Below, piece by piece: positions 1 to 10,425 of a stretch of 36,461 nt of DNA. Each line of letters begins with the position of its first letter. The first letter of the stretch is position 1. The notes under the pieces were generated by a model, which worked only from the letters and a program-made list of their open reading frames with translations, had not been told where the DNA came from and made no database searches. The position numbers were made by a program, and so were the translations under genes. Origin of the DNA: Nemertoderma westbladi. Taxonomy: Eukaryota > Xenacoelomorpha > Nemertodermatida > Nemertodermatidae. Where the stretch lies: positions 1 to 36,461 of the forward strand of contig JAUCBJ010006144.1 of assembly GCA_032718475.1 (NCBI GenBank). The letters are read 5' to 3'.

Positions 1-119
1 GAGAATAGGAAGATTACTCGATTCTTCTGCTGTTCGCAGGGGTTTAGCAGTGGTTGGCGGACCTTAGTGGGAAGACTACCAAATAAATTTAGACCGGTAG
101 TTGAGACCGCATTTAGAAC

Positions 120-760
120 ATCTCGACTTATTAGACCTTCGAACCCCTGGATATCAGTGCACCCAGCGAAGAATTTCTAGACTTTCGAGATCCGAAGTGA
201 GAACATGTGTGGATTCGGTTTTTACACTCAGTGTGCTTCCAGTATCGACTAATGTGGTAATTTCATCCTGAACTCCCGCGATGGATGCGTCCTGTCCATT
301 ATATCAGTACCCGCTCCTCTACCACAACTTGCACCACGAATCCCCGCAGCTCCATAATGCTCCCATTCTGTACCCCCAGTGCACCCATGGGTTATATTGA
401 AAGTTCAGACAACATTCTATGCAATTTGTCGCTGCCTATATCTCCAGCCATCTCCTTCGTTCAGAAAGGACACTGTAGGGCAGCCCGTTGGTAAACTGGA
501 CAGCCATTAAGTCTGCTGCACATGCACTTTCTGTGTCATCTGTCACAAACGCCAATAAATCTACACAAATCAGCAAGAAAGGTGTCCGCTGTTTCGTCTC
601 CTAGCAACACCCGATTTTTTAATTTTTCGAAAGCTGTGTATGGTGAATCGGTGAATGCTTTCCACAACCGTTTTAGACAATTTGGAAATCTTTCTTTGAG
701 GCATCATCTAGCTGCGCAATAACATCGTGTGCCGCCCCTTTAAGGCTCAGTCTCAGATAT
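120..760 (-). pseudogene. Decayed LTR retrotransposon gag-protease fragment (Gypsy-like)
   Basis: Read on the minus strand, about 590-720 gives gag-like sequence in shifting frames: KNRVLLGDETADTFLADLCR resembles the common gag pattern in which a short acidic stretch precedes an LADLRRL-type helix. Further downstream, 238-285 reads SIAGVQDEITTLVDTG. The VDTG at 238-249 matches the active-site triad of retropepsin-type aspartic proteases. Frame changes and stops are frequent, so it is a relic. No reverse transcriptase or LTR is visible, and the element may continue off the left edge. Assignment to Gypsy rather than another LTR group is inference from the gag resemblance. Confidence 0.45.
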
Positions 761-901
761 GGACCCTACTCTCCCAGGTAAGTTTAGACTCCTCTTTCAG
801 GATATCGAAAGTGTCATTGAAAGTGGGAATCCAACTGCACGGATCCGTTGTTCTTCTTCTTTACAAACATAGTCTGACAGTTTCGGTGCCATTCACCAAG
901 A

Positions 902-1157
902 GTCACCAAGAATTAATCGGAAACTTAAGGTCCGATTATTTAGAGCTGCAGTAGTTCCAGTACTCCTCTATGGGAGTGAATAAGCATGGTGGACACCCCA
1001 TGACTTTCTTGAGACGCATCTTAAAGGACACTGGCCTTGAAGATGCGGATGATCTAGCAAATGTCATGGGTGATAGGGAGTTGTGGTGGCGCAATTTTGT
1101 CGACAAGCCGGCACAGCATTCTTAAAAATACAGCTGCAATGCAGCATGCCGATCCTA
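902..1157 (+). mobile_element. LINE-B 3'-end fragment with internal deletion
   Basis: This stretch matches the better copy at 33717-34589. It begins in the segment encoding RINRKLKVRLF, runs to CTATGGGAGT, then jumps directly to GAATAAGCATGGTGG and continues to the 3' end at CCTAGTAGTAG. About 260 bases present in the other copy are missing between GGAGT and GGAGT, so the deletion lies at a 5-bp microhomology. The copy is also 5'-truncated and cannot encode anything. Confidence 0.85.
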
Positions 1158-1613
1158 GTAGTAGCAATTTCATAACATATTAGTCATCAATTTTCTCAAT
1201 TAGGAAGCCGCATTAAAGCAAATATTTTAAGTAGGCCGCAATAAAGTAACTATCAGTAGACCTATTTAAGTAAAAAATTATTCTAGCCAATCCGGAAGTA
1301 AACGTTTTATTGGTATTCAAATGGAGGGAATTTTAAAATGGTTAAATAAATAATATAATATTGCTAATTTTAAAATGATGTGCCATTATAAAATCACTGT
1401 AACTCGGTGCAACACGACCATATTCGGTGAATTTTTCAATGTTTCATTGGGAAATGACAATTGCGCTGTACTCAATATATTTTTAACCGGTTCAGTTTTT
1501 GAACTATACTGTAAGAGTATAAGTGCCGGAAATTACCAATTTTGGCTACGTAATCCATATTTGTCCTCAAAATTGACCAGATTCGGCGAACTCTTGAAAA
1601 TTTTGTAATATTG
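1158..1613. other. AT-rich stretch, nothing recognised
   Basis: No coding exon, RNA gene or known element is recognisable. A 77-codon open frame at 1375-1608 shows no family resemblance and lies in compositionally ordinary AT-rich DNA, so it is treated as chance. Confidence 0.4.
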
Positions 1614-1644
1614 GTTAGTAGAACCAATCATTGGTTCTACTAAC
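1614..1644. repeat. Perfect 15-bp-arm palindrome around a single C
   Basis: The arms GTTAGTAGAACCAAT and ATTGGTTCTACTAAC are exact reverse complements separated by one base at 1629. The region to either side (1645-1884) holds nothing else I can identify. Confidence 0.9.
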
Positions 1645-1884
1645 ATGTTCTATAGATGACCAAAGATACAAAAAATATAATTCATAGGAAGTTGTTTTAT
1701 TATTGATGTAATTTTTTGCGGAAAAATTCGATAAATTACAGCTCGGACTTTCAAAATGTACAGTAATTTGACGGACATTTTTAAATCGTCTTGTCATAAC
1801 TAAACACTGGGTTGAGATTGAAAATAGAGTGCATATTCGGATTCAGCAAACCAAAATATACCTATATACAGTACACCATGCCCT

Positions 1885-2272
1885 GTCGTTATTCTGGTAC
1901 ATACCCAACCCCCCCCCCCCCCCCAAATTTGTCTACAATTCTTAATGAGATTGCATGAAATTTGAAAACAGAGATAGTTTCACCTCCCTCCTCCTTGCTG
2001 GGTGAGCCAGAATTTATATTTTTGCTATCAATCTTTAGCTACAAGCTTTTGAAAAAGGTGTCGCCGGTGATATTTCACCAGTTACACCGCAGTTATTCTT
2101 CAACCTTATAGTGATTTGTTGGTACCAATAAAAATAAGAATGAAAGCAAAAATAACCTACCCTGGAGGAGTTGAGTGAAACTATCTCTGTTTCAAATTTC
2201 ATGCAATCTCATTAAGATTTGTAGAAACATTTATGGGGGGGGGGGGGGTGGTCTAGGTACCTGAATAACGAC
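1885..2272. repeat. Long imperfect inverted repeat with C16 and G14 tracts
   Basis: The left arm (1885-1994) and right arm (2164-2272) are reverse complements with scattered mismatches. Shared landmarks in order from outside to inside are GTCGTTATTC, a GGTAC-type element, a homopolymer (C at 1909-1924, G at 2235-2248), TTAATGAGATTGCATGAAAT, AGAGATAGTTTCA and CTCCTCC. The spacer is about 170 bases. No target-site duplication is obvious. It may be a foldback or MITE-like unit, or a duplication made by template switching. Confidence 0.8.
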
Positions 2273-2640
2273 ACTATATTCCAGGTCATGTTGTAGTACA
2301 TTTCTAGTAAACTGAGGCTAAAATTAAAAATTGAAAAACTTTCCAAAATACTTTAACTTGTTCAAATTTTAACGAAATCTGGTACAGATTTGCCCAAAGG
2401 AGTTCTAAGAAACTAATTTGAAAGAATTACCGAAAAATGCGAAAAATGTCGAAATGTTGCATTTTTAGTGCCCGTTTTTGGGATAAATTTCCAGATATTA
2501 CAGATTTCTATCTACTGTGGACCTCTACCATTTCTGTTTTTCTGAATGGATTTTAATAATATATGTTGCATTAGATGCGCAGAATTCTCAGCTTTACACA
2601 TGAATATACAGTAATATTACAGTATATAGTAGGCTATCTC
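2273..2640. other. AT-rich stretch, nothing recognised
   Basis: No open frame with family resemblance, repeat unit or RNA gene is visible here. Confidence 0.4.
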
Positions 2641-2769
2641 TATCACATGAAGACATATTTAATCTATCTTCATGTTTGTGCGCCCAGAGAGGATAGTGTC
2701 ACTGTGTGAAACATATTTTCACATCAATGTGAAAAGTGGCACTATCCTCTCTGCCCCCCCCCCCCCCCC
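2641..2769. repeat. Cluster of nested hairpins ending in a C16 tract
   Basis: Three hairpins are visible. ACATGAAGA (2645) pairs with TCTTCATGT (about 2667). CAGAGAGGATAGTGTCACT (2685-2703) pairs with AGTGGCACTATCCTCTCTG (2735-2753) with one mismatch. Within that loop TTTTCACAT pairs with ATGTGAAAA. The outer arm is followed directly by 16 C residues (2754-2769). Confidence 0.85.
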
Positions 2770-2824
2770 ACCAAACCCATCCCATACAATTCATGCTCAG
2801 GTTTCAGATTGCTTCCAGCCTTTT

Positions 2825-2883
2825 CAATTGAGGGAGAGGAACCGGTTATAGAGGAATGCTATTCTAACTAAAACAATAAACGA
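2825..2883 (+). repeat. Dispersed ~60-bp repeat, copy 1
   Basis: The copy begins CAATTGAGGGAGAGGAACCG, contains GGTTATAGAGG and ends CTAACTAAAACAATAAACG. Related copies lie at 11272-11335 and 28551-28613 on this strand and at 17167-17218 and 26116-26166 on the other. The family is unknown to me and may be one end of a longer mobile element. Confidence 0.75.
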
Positions 2884-3125
2884 TACAAATTATCCCGGTT
2901 CACACAATGTGTGATATTTAAACAATCAGAAGAGGGTGAATGTTGGTCTGAGTCATGGGGGTGCGTGGCTTTGCAAATTGAGTCAGGTTCATATTTTATA
3001 TTTTCTAATCGATGGTTGGCAAAGGCTATTCTTCAGTCAAGCAATACTGGCCCTGGATCGCTCTCTAGGAATTAATAAAATGTTTTCAGCAATGTTGATC
3101 GATGATTGGTATTGTCTGAGTGATT
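2884..3125. other. Short spacer, nothing recognised
   Basis: A 63-codon open frame occurs at 2936-3127 but has no recognisable similarity and runs into the LINE-B copy that follows. Confidence 0.35.
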
Positions 3126-3765
3126 AGGTGAGGACATTCGAATACGTAAGGGAAAGGCATTGACAGCCTTGAATGGGTTTTCCAGGATTTGGAAGTCAAC
3201 GAGAATTAATCGGAAACTTAAGGTCCGATTATTTAGAGCAGCAGTAGTTCCAGTACTCCTCTATGGGAGTCCATGCTGGGCTCTAACTGCTGAGGATATC
3301 AAATCTCCGGATGGCATATTCACAAGAATGCTACGCTGGGTTCAGTGTGTCATGTACAATGCACACACCTCCAACCAGACACTATATAACATTGTAGGTG
3401 TCTCATTGGTTCCCCCAAGCTTGATACTATAACGAAGCCGCCCCCGTGAGTACCGATTGTTTTCGCCGTGAGGACCAGCCAGTGCACAATCTTGATCTTT
3501 GGCAGCCCCATAGAGAAAATAAGCATGGTGGACAGCCCATGACTTTTGTGAGACGCCTCCTGAAGGACACTGACCTTAAAGATGCAGATGATCGCGAAAG
3601 TCATGGAGGACAGGGAGTTTTGGCGTGAAACTTTGTTGATAAGCCAGCCCCGGCATAGCATTCATAATGCATGCTGCACCTGACAAAATGTTTTTGTTAA
3701 GCTGGCATAGCATCTCAATGTGCAGTTTCAATAAAGCAGGCCGATTATAGTAGTAGTGGTAGTAT
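3126..3765 (+). pseudogene. LINE-B 3' fragment (RT C-terminal region)
   Basis: A 5'-truncated copy of the LINE-B family, homologous to 33999-34589. It encodes, across at least one frameshift near 3430, the post-catalytic region: TALNGFSRIWKSTRINRKLK, a thumb-like LLYGSPCWALTAEDIK segment, and after the shift FRREDQPVHNLDLWQP. The tail, ATTATAGTAGTAGTGGTAG (about 3746-3764), is the (TAG)n-type 3' terminus seen in the other copies. It was probably dead on arrival, since no endonuclease or catalytic RT motifs are present. Confidence 0.88.
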
Positions 3766-4280
3766 TGTCTTATAATACTAATTAGGCTCTCCCAAGTAAG
3801 CAAGTGGTATGGTCGGTTGAAAAAAATGTTGATCATCGATAGCCCAATAATGGGATATTTGGTGTACAGGTATTGTGGTGAGACATGGTAACTGACCCAA
3901 GCACTGGAAGAACGAATTAATGGTTGATACAGAATATTATTAAAGGCAGCCCTAAATATTGTCCCTCTTGTTAAGGGGGAATATTTTGGACACACTATCC
4001 AACACCTTTTTGATGCGTTAGGCAGCACCAGGACGGGACTGCCATCTATTAAGTTGATATGAGTCTCACAATGACAACAATTCTCATTCACCAATTACCA
4101 TTTCTTCCAGTTCTAAACTTACTGAAAAGTGGGTGTAAAGTTCTTCATGCTGTACTATAGAGTTTTTCTGTTTTTTTGTTAAAATTGCCAAGGCTTTAGA
4201 GACACCTCCTAATTCCGATTATGGTTATTGGATGTTTGTTTACTTTTAGATGAGGGGTCTAAACATACTTATATTGTTAA
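3766..4280. other. Unassigned stretch upstream of a BEL/Pao remnant
   Basis: A 172-codon minus-strand open frame (3576-4094) overlaps the LINE-B tail and has no recognisable similarity. The interval may include further decayed BEL/Pao sequence, but I could not identify motifs. Confidence 0.3.
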
Positions 4281-4289
4281 TGATATGTA

Positions 4290-5700
4290 GCTGTTGACCT
4301 CCAACTTCCTCCTTTGCAGTATCAGCAGCTCAACACTGGTTCTTATGTAGATGTTGTACATTCCAAAAACTCAGCTCAGATCACCTTCCATCTACATAGT
4401 AACTTCTCTCCACAACCAATTCAGTTATTTGATTGGACTACACCAAGCCTGTGTCCTGAAATGCGCCAAGAGTTTCCTCCCAATCCTCTGAATTTATGTG
4501 GATTGGAGAATTGGGCTGATGATTTTGATGGTGGAAGCCGTCAAATCATTCTTATAATTGGAGCTGACCAACTCTCGCAAATGTTTGCAACCTGGGTAGG
4601 GTATACCACATCCATGTGAGACATTTTTTTGGTTTTGTGTTGTATGGTCTCCTAAATTCACCTTCTATTCCTTCCCCCTCACCAAGTTTAATTATTTCTG
4701 AGATGCATGATGTCTCCAGAATATGGGACCTTGAGACAATTGGCATTAACAACCCATTTGAACCCAATACTTTTGGTGGTCTATCTGTCAGGAGGAGTGT
4801 GGATGACCCTAGTCGATACTGTGTTCAGTTAACATTCAAATGTGAAGCTAGACCTCCACATAATTATTCCTTGGTACCTAAGCAACCACAGATTTGGAAG
4901 ATAATACTGTTAACTGGATAATCATGGCAGTTTCGAAGAGTTCCATTTGGTTTAACTTCCAGTCCTCACCACCTATACTAACACTCCAACATCATTTTAT
5001 ATGTTTTCACTTTTTCCGACCTTGCAATAATGCACGAATTGCTTAAATAAACGCCTTAAATAGAAGGGCTTTCTCTTTTTTTCCACTTCTGAATAAACCC
5101 ATAATATTACACCTTGAATTGCTTAATGCATTATTCTGTGATCATTTTATTGATAGTACTGACAGTCCTGAAATTTCCAATTATAAAATGAAATATGCAA
5201 TTGAATGGTTCTCCTTGGCTGATATGGTTCTTAAACCTACTGAAAATCATACTAAACTTTTAGGGTTTCCTTGGAATTCCACCTTAGATTCAATGCATGT
5301 TGTCCTAATCGTCCTTTCCTCCCCTTCGATATATACCCGTCGTCAATTGCTACAATGTATTGCTATGGTGTTTGAGCCATTATGAGTATTATGTACATGA
5401 ACTACAAATTCCACAAATGCTTATGCGAAGGTCATTTCAGATGAGCGATTGATGGGATGATGAACTTCCTCCTAATATCCTGGCATCCTGAAAAAATCAG
5501 GATCAGCAGCTAGAAGCGAGTCGGAAGAATTTCCATTGTCCGTTGGTCCAAAGAGATTAAAAAAAGATGAATCAAGCAGCTCTAAGTCAATATTATTTGG
5601 TAAGTGGCAGTCAGAAAGGGAGAGTTTATATTCAACCTTGTCAGTAATCCATAAAAAAGGGAGCGTCAATTCTATGGAGTTGAAACATATCCAATTGGTT
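4290..5700 (+). pseudogene. Degenerate BEL/Pao LTR retrotransposon pol fragment
   Basis: Several BEL/Pao landmarks appear in order on the plus strand but in different frames. They are the protease-RT linker with LIIGADQL (about 4551-4575), the RIWDLETIGI segment (about 4719-4748), an RT motif WQFRRVPFGLTSSP (4924-4965), the connection region TKLLGFPWN with TRRQLLQCIAMVFEPL (about 5263-5382), and WDDELPPNI further on (about 5454-5480). The catalytic RT segment between 4975 and 5119 is largely missing, and stops are frequent. No LTRs were recognised. BEL/Pao is a metazoan-restricted LTR group, which supports an animal genome. Confidence 0.8.
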
Positions 5701-6249
5701 AGTGATTTAAAATAATTATGGTCTGATTTTTTAACACCAGAGATACAGGTCAGATGAAATACCTCGTAATAATGGGAAAATCGAATATTATGTTTTGATT
5801 GTATGTGTAATTGTAATGTAATGTAATGAATGTATAATTGAGTGTAATGTGTAATTGATTTTTTTGCAAATGTGACAGGGGATTGTTGGCATTGGAAATG
5901 ATAATCTTAAGTACGATTTAAGACTACAGCCTAATACCTAACTAATACTGTAATTATAATAACACTGAGACCCGATATACCGATGTAGCCCGACCCGACG
6001 GAGAAACCCTAGCTATCTATTGATTATATTCTACCATAACTAACTAATGCAGACGTGATTAAGAAATACATAGATCAGTTGGGTAGATGTGTGAGTCGAG
6101 GATATGAGGAAGTAGCAGTTATGTAGTCAGCCTTATAGTGATTACTAAATTAAGTGACAACTAGCGATATAAGCGACTTATAAGAATATATAGATGGTTT
6201 TCTATAATATCATAATACATAAAATACAATCAGCAAACTTGACGCCATG
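5701..6249. other. AT-rich stretch between two retroelements
   Basis: It contains short TGTAATGTAATG-like repetition near 5800-5850 and no recognisable gene. It may include unrecognised 3' parts of the BEL/Pao remnant. Confidence 0.35.
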
Positions 6250-6969
6250 ATTATAATAATAATAATAATAAAATAAATTTGTATAGCGCCAAATTTACAA
6301 TAATTAAACAGTACGCTAAGGCGCTTAAGTCACTATCTAGAGATATTGGTACATAGCGATAAAGTACGATAAACGAATATAAGAAACTCAATTAATGCAC
6401 CAAATACAGACAAATTAGTGATAAAGTAAAATATTTAGGATATTAAAACGGACAAGTAAGCGATATGTAAAATATATGATAAATATATGTCATAAAAAAT
6501 ATGTAAAATATTTACAAATTGATACAATTACAAATACTTAAATTAATTACTACAAATTGACAATGCAGTTTGTAATTTTATTGCGTGGCGAAAAGTATCA
6601 AAATAGACAAATTCGTGATCAAGAATATGTAAAATATTTAGAGCATTAAAACCGGCAAATTTTGATAACGTTACACAATTTGGGCATTAAAAAACAGGCA
6701 GATATGTGACACGACAACGATCAACATAAAGTTCAGTAATACAATTACGAATACTTCAATAAATAAAACGGTTCAATCAACAGTTCAGTTCAAATTTTCA
6801 ATATAAGTAAAATTAATTAGAGCTTGTTAAAATACATGGTTAAAAGAAAAAAGTTTGTACGATATACAATGCAGTATACATACCAACATTATTAGAGCAT
6901 TAAAAGACAGTTCAATGAAGCAAATTAGATAATATAATTAAATTAAATACTAGAGGTATTCGAAACTAA

Positions 6970-8301
6970 TTATGCGTATGCCATGGAGAAAAGGTATGTT
7001 TTGAGTCGTCGCTTGAAGGTCGGTGTATCGGAAATCGAACGGATATCTGTGGGGAGTTTATTCCAGAGTCTGGGGGCGGCTATGGGGAAGGCCCGACGGC
7101 CCAAAGTTTGGCAGTTAAAACGCGGTTCGACGAGCGAGAGTGAAGTGCACCTTCGGGTTGTGTGGTTTGCGTAGGTCACCGGGGTTAGCATTTCGCGGAT
7201 GTACTGTGGTGCTCGTTGCGATCGGGACTTGTGAACGAGGAGAAGTAATTTGAATTCGATGCGTTTCCGAACTGGTAGCCAATGTAATTGCTTGAGACTC
7301 GGAGTGATGTGATCGTATTTGTGAACCTTGGTTAGTAGACGTGCAGCCGAGTTTTGTACGCGTTGCAACTTTGCAAGTTGGTAGCCAGGTACACCGTAGA
7401 GAAGACCGTTACAGTAATCGATACGGCTTGATATGAGCGAGTGTATGATGGTTTCTGCAGACTTCTGGTCGAGAAAGTTAGCGATGCGTCGAATATTGTG
7501 GAGGTGGAAGAAGGCTGCGCTACAAGTTTTTGTTATGAACTTGCTCATGGTTAGACCAGGATCGAGCCATGCACCAAGGTTCTTCACCGATTTTGCTGGA
7601 TATATTTCAAAGTCCCCAACACGAATAGACTTAGTAGTTAGTTTAGATAATTGTTGCGGGGTTCCTAATATTATAAACTCGGTTTTGTCATCGTTTATTT
7701 TTAGTTTATTTTCGATGAACCATTCGCGCAAATCTGCGATGCAATTTTCTAGAGCTTTTAGTGCATCGGCTTCATCGGATTCGTTAGTTGGCTGAAATGC
7801 GTGGTAGGTTTGTTTATCATCTGCATATCCATGTAAAGCAATCGGTAAGTGTCGCTCGATGATTTTAAATAGCCCTCTGCCAAAGTTCCCAAAGTAGTGA
7901 CATGATGAGCAAGCTCCCTGGGGAAAACCATATTCTAGTAAGTGATCCTTAGAGTTCGAACCCAATGTTGTTACGTGTTGATGACGTCCTCGGAGAAACG
8001 ATGAAAACCAACGGAGACAGGTGCCACAAATTCCCAGGTCCGACTCGAATACGTTCAATAGCCGATCGTGGTCTACAGTGTCGAAGGCGGCACTTAGATC
8101 TAGTAGCACTAGAAATGTCACCTTCTTGTTGTCCATGTTGATAAGGATATCGGATTGAACTTTAATTAAGGCTGTTTCGGTACTGTGGAATCGTCGATAT
8201 CCCGATTCAGTGCATGGTAAAGGATGGTGTTCATCAATGTATGGTAGGAATTGTGACATTACTAGGGCTCGATCGGAGCTCCGGCCTCCGGCTCCGGCCA
8301 T
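6970..8301 (-). pseudogene. LINE-C reverse transcriptase, main open frame
   Basis: A 443-codon open frame. Its first 12-15 residues (AGAGGRSSDRAL) are contributed by the inserted MITE, not by the LINE. True RT sequence starts at VMSQFLPY. Motif A, AFDTVDH, and motif C, YADD, are intact. Motif B reads FPQGACSS, where CR1/L2-type enzymes usually have a PQGSVLGP-like sequence, so a patch of about 15 residues has probably been scrambled by compensating frameshifts. The C-terminal part (SRIDYCNGLLYGVP, LHWLPVRKRIEFKLLLLVHK, RAFPIAAPRLWNKLP) is typical of this LINE group. It is a protein of an autonomous retrotransposon that nicks and reverse-transcribes at the target; here it is a broken copy. Confidence 0.88.
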
Positions 8302-9077
8302 TTTGGCACCTCCGGCTCCTGCTCCGGCTCCGGTAAAAATATTGCCGGAGTTAATTTTTTAATAAAGTATTATATTTCGTGCATATTCTAATCTGAACAA
8401 TTATTTAACACTATAAGTACTGTAGTACAGCTTCAATATCAAGCAGTCAAGTATAATCTGATAATACTGCAGTAAGGCAGTATTCACTTAAAGTCAATGA
8501 CTGACTGACTGTACTGCAGTACTGGTACTGGCCAGCTGGCTGACTAGCAGACTATTACAGATAGGCCCTACTTTAAAAAATTGTAAATGCTATGATTGTA
8601 ACACTGTCAGACTGTACCACTGCAGCCATTTACCAGTTTACTGCTGTCATGCCAGCATACTGTACTGCAGTACTGGTACACGTACTGCAGTACTGGTACA
8701 CGTACGGTAGGCTACCTACAGTACACACCTCTACCACAGTTAGACAGTTAGCGAGGTAGGTACTGTAGGTAATTTTTAGCCGTCAGCGTCAGGCCGTCGC
8801 CGTCAGCATCAGGCCGTCGCCGTCAGGCCGTCTGGCCATGATAAATTAATTACTTAAATTTTAAATTGAAAATTCGTAAATCTATAAATTATGAAATTAA
8901 TTAGACCTACAGTATCATTGATTATGAGCGATTGGCGAACGATAACCATACTTTATTTTTTTTAAATAAATAATTAAATTTTTAAAATTTTTGAAAAACT
9001 CCTGCTCCGGCTCCGGCCAAATTGTCCAACTCCGGCTCCGCCCGCTCCGGCCAAATCCCAACTCCGATCGAGCCCTA
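8263..9077. mobile_element. hAT-type MITE, copy 1 (complete, 815 bp)
   Basis: The ends are exact 16-bp inverted repeats, TAGGGCTCGATCGGAG at 8263-8278 and its complement at 9062-9077. They are flanked by an exact 8-bp direct repeat GACATTAC (8255-8262 and 9078-9085). An 8-bp duplication with TAGGG termini is typical of the hAT superfamily. Subterminal regions carry repeated CTCCGGCTCCGGCC-like motifs. The interior has CTGTACTGCAGTACTGG palindrome-like runs and a CCGTCAGCGTCAGG repeat (about 8780-8836). There is no transposase, so the element is non-autonomous. Removing it together with one copy of the duplication re-joins the host LINE frame exactly at AERAVMS/QFLPY. Confidence 0.93.
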
Positions 9078-9447
9078 GACATTACTGCTCGCTCTGCAAT
9101 TTTTGATACAAATGGTAAACCACTTACAGGTCGAAAATTGGATTTTATAATCGAGTTCAAATTAGTTTTCTTTAAAGTCGGCGTGACTGTTGCCGTTTTC
9201 CAAACGTCAGGGACGTTACCGCTCTGCAGAGAGTTGTTTGTCATAATACTGATTGGTATACAAAGACTCGAGATGCACTGTTTTACGATACTGGTTGGCA
9301 ATGGGTCCTGAGGACATTGCTTGTTGGGTGCTGATGATATTAGTCGTCCCACTTCGGAGGTAGGCAATACAGTGAATTGGGAAAGCGTTGCAGTTCTTGT
9401 GTGGTCACTAGAGATTTGATGAGATTTACATTGCATAGGATCCGTTC

Positions 9448-10003
9448 CTGGCCAGCTGGCTGACTAGCAGACTATTACAGATAGGCCTTACTGTCTGACT
9501 GTAAAAAATTGTAAATGCTATGATTGTACACTGTACCACTGCAGCCATTTACTGCTGTCATGCCAGCATACTGTACCTGTGTACTGCAGACTGCAATACT
9601 GGCAGACTGGTACACGTACTGACGTACGGTAGGCTACATACAGTACACACCTCTACCACAATTAGACAGTTAGTGAGTTAGGTACTGTACACTGTAGGTA
9701 ATTCTGTAATTTTTAGCCGTCAGCGTCAGGCCGTCTGTCCGTGATAAATTAATTACTTAAATTTTAAATTGAAAATTCGTAAATCTATAAACAGATAAAT
9801 TACTGAATTATGAAATTAATTAGACCTACAGTATTATGATTGATTATAGGCGATTGGCGAACGATATCCATACTTTATTTATTTTTTAATAAATAATTAA
9901 ATTTTTAAAATTTTTGAAAAACTCCGGCTCCGGCTCCGGCCAAATTGTCCAACTCCGGCTCCTGCTCCGGCTCCGGCCAAATCCCAACTCCGATCGAGCC
10001 CTA
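9448..10003. mobile_element. hAT-type MITE, copy 3 (left part missing)
   Basis: Matches copy 1 from CTGGCCAGCTGGCTGAC to the right terminus CTCCGATCGAGCCCTA at 10003, with the usual CTCCGGCTCCGGCC subterminal motifs at 9922-9985. About 265 bases of the left end, including the left inverted repeat, are absent. The right flank GTAGCAAC belongs to LINE-A, and an uninterrupted copy of that LINE site is present at 24051-24080. The left flank is LINE-C, so the left junction is a deletion or rearrangement. Confidence 0.88.
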
Positions 10004-10022
10004 GTAGCAACCATCAATTCGT
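10004..10022 (-). mobile_element. LINE-A sliver between MITE copy 3 and element B
   Basis: These 19 bases encode RIDGCY on the minus strand. They connect to the LINE-A sequence resuming at 12824, as the uninterrupted copy at 24051-24080 shows. TTCGT at 10018-10022 is the left copy of element B's 5-bp target duplication. The remaining LINE-A 3' end is missing on the left of MITE copy 3. Confidence 0.85.
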
Positions 10023-10425
10023 CAGTCGGTGAGAAGTCAAAAATTGGACTTGAGTCCAAAATTGGACTTCGACTCCAGTTCAAGTCCAAAATTGGACTTC
10101 TGTGAGTCCAATATTGGACTTCAAATCAGCCAATTGTTCCAGGGCCTTGGGTAATTGGATCGGGCGGGATTTTTTTTTTTTAATCGAAAATATATCAAAA
10201 AATAAGAGTTTTGAACAGGGGGACCTGAAATTCACCAGGGGGAACTTTTTTTATAAGGCTTTAAATTTTTACAAAAGTCCAATATTGGACTTTAAGTCCA
10301 ATTTTGGACGTGACATTGAGAATCAAACTTAAAGGTACATGAAGCATGACATATGAGAGACAGCCAGACAGCTATTAAGTTATGGAAAGTTACCTTTGCA
10401 TAACAATCATAACAAACATAACTGT

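Larger units (their letters stand above)
6250..9440 (-). mobile_element. LINE-C: CR1/L2-like non-LTR retrotransposon, interrupted by a MITE
   Basis: Minus-strand reverse transcriptase with its 3' UTR. The upstream part (9436-9086) encodes the RT N-terminal region (QCPQDPLPTSIVKQ, then FRPVSGLPFVSKIAERAVMS). The frame resumes after the inserted MITE (8262 to 6970) with SQFLPYIDEHH, HSTETALIKVQSDIL, motif A LVLLDLSAAFDTVDH, motif B altered to FPQGACSS, and motif C YADD at 7817-7828. The C-terminal region ends KTYLFSMAYA. The 3' UTR (6969-6250) ends in GGCGCTATACAAATTTATTT followed by (TTA)n, the classic 3' tail of invertebrate CR1/L2-group LINEs. It is 5'-truncated at about 9440, with no endonuclease. 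The degenerate motif B means it is probably inactive. Confidence 0.92.

Noticed and set aside
3576-4094. 172-codon minus-strand frame
   Set aside because: Overlaps the LINE-B 3' tail on the other strand, reads through the TAG-repeat tail, and shows no recognisable domain.
7433-7795. Plus-strand 120-codon frame
   Set aside because: It is the complement of the LINE-C reverse transcriptase and has no independent similarity.
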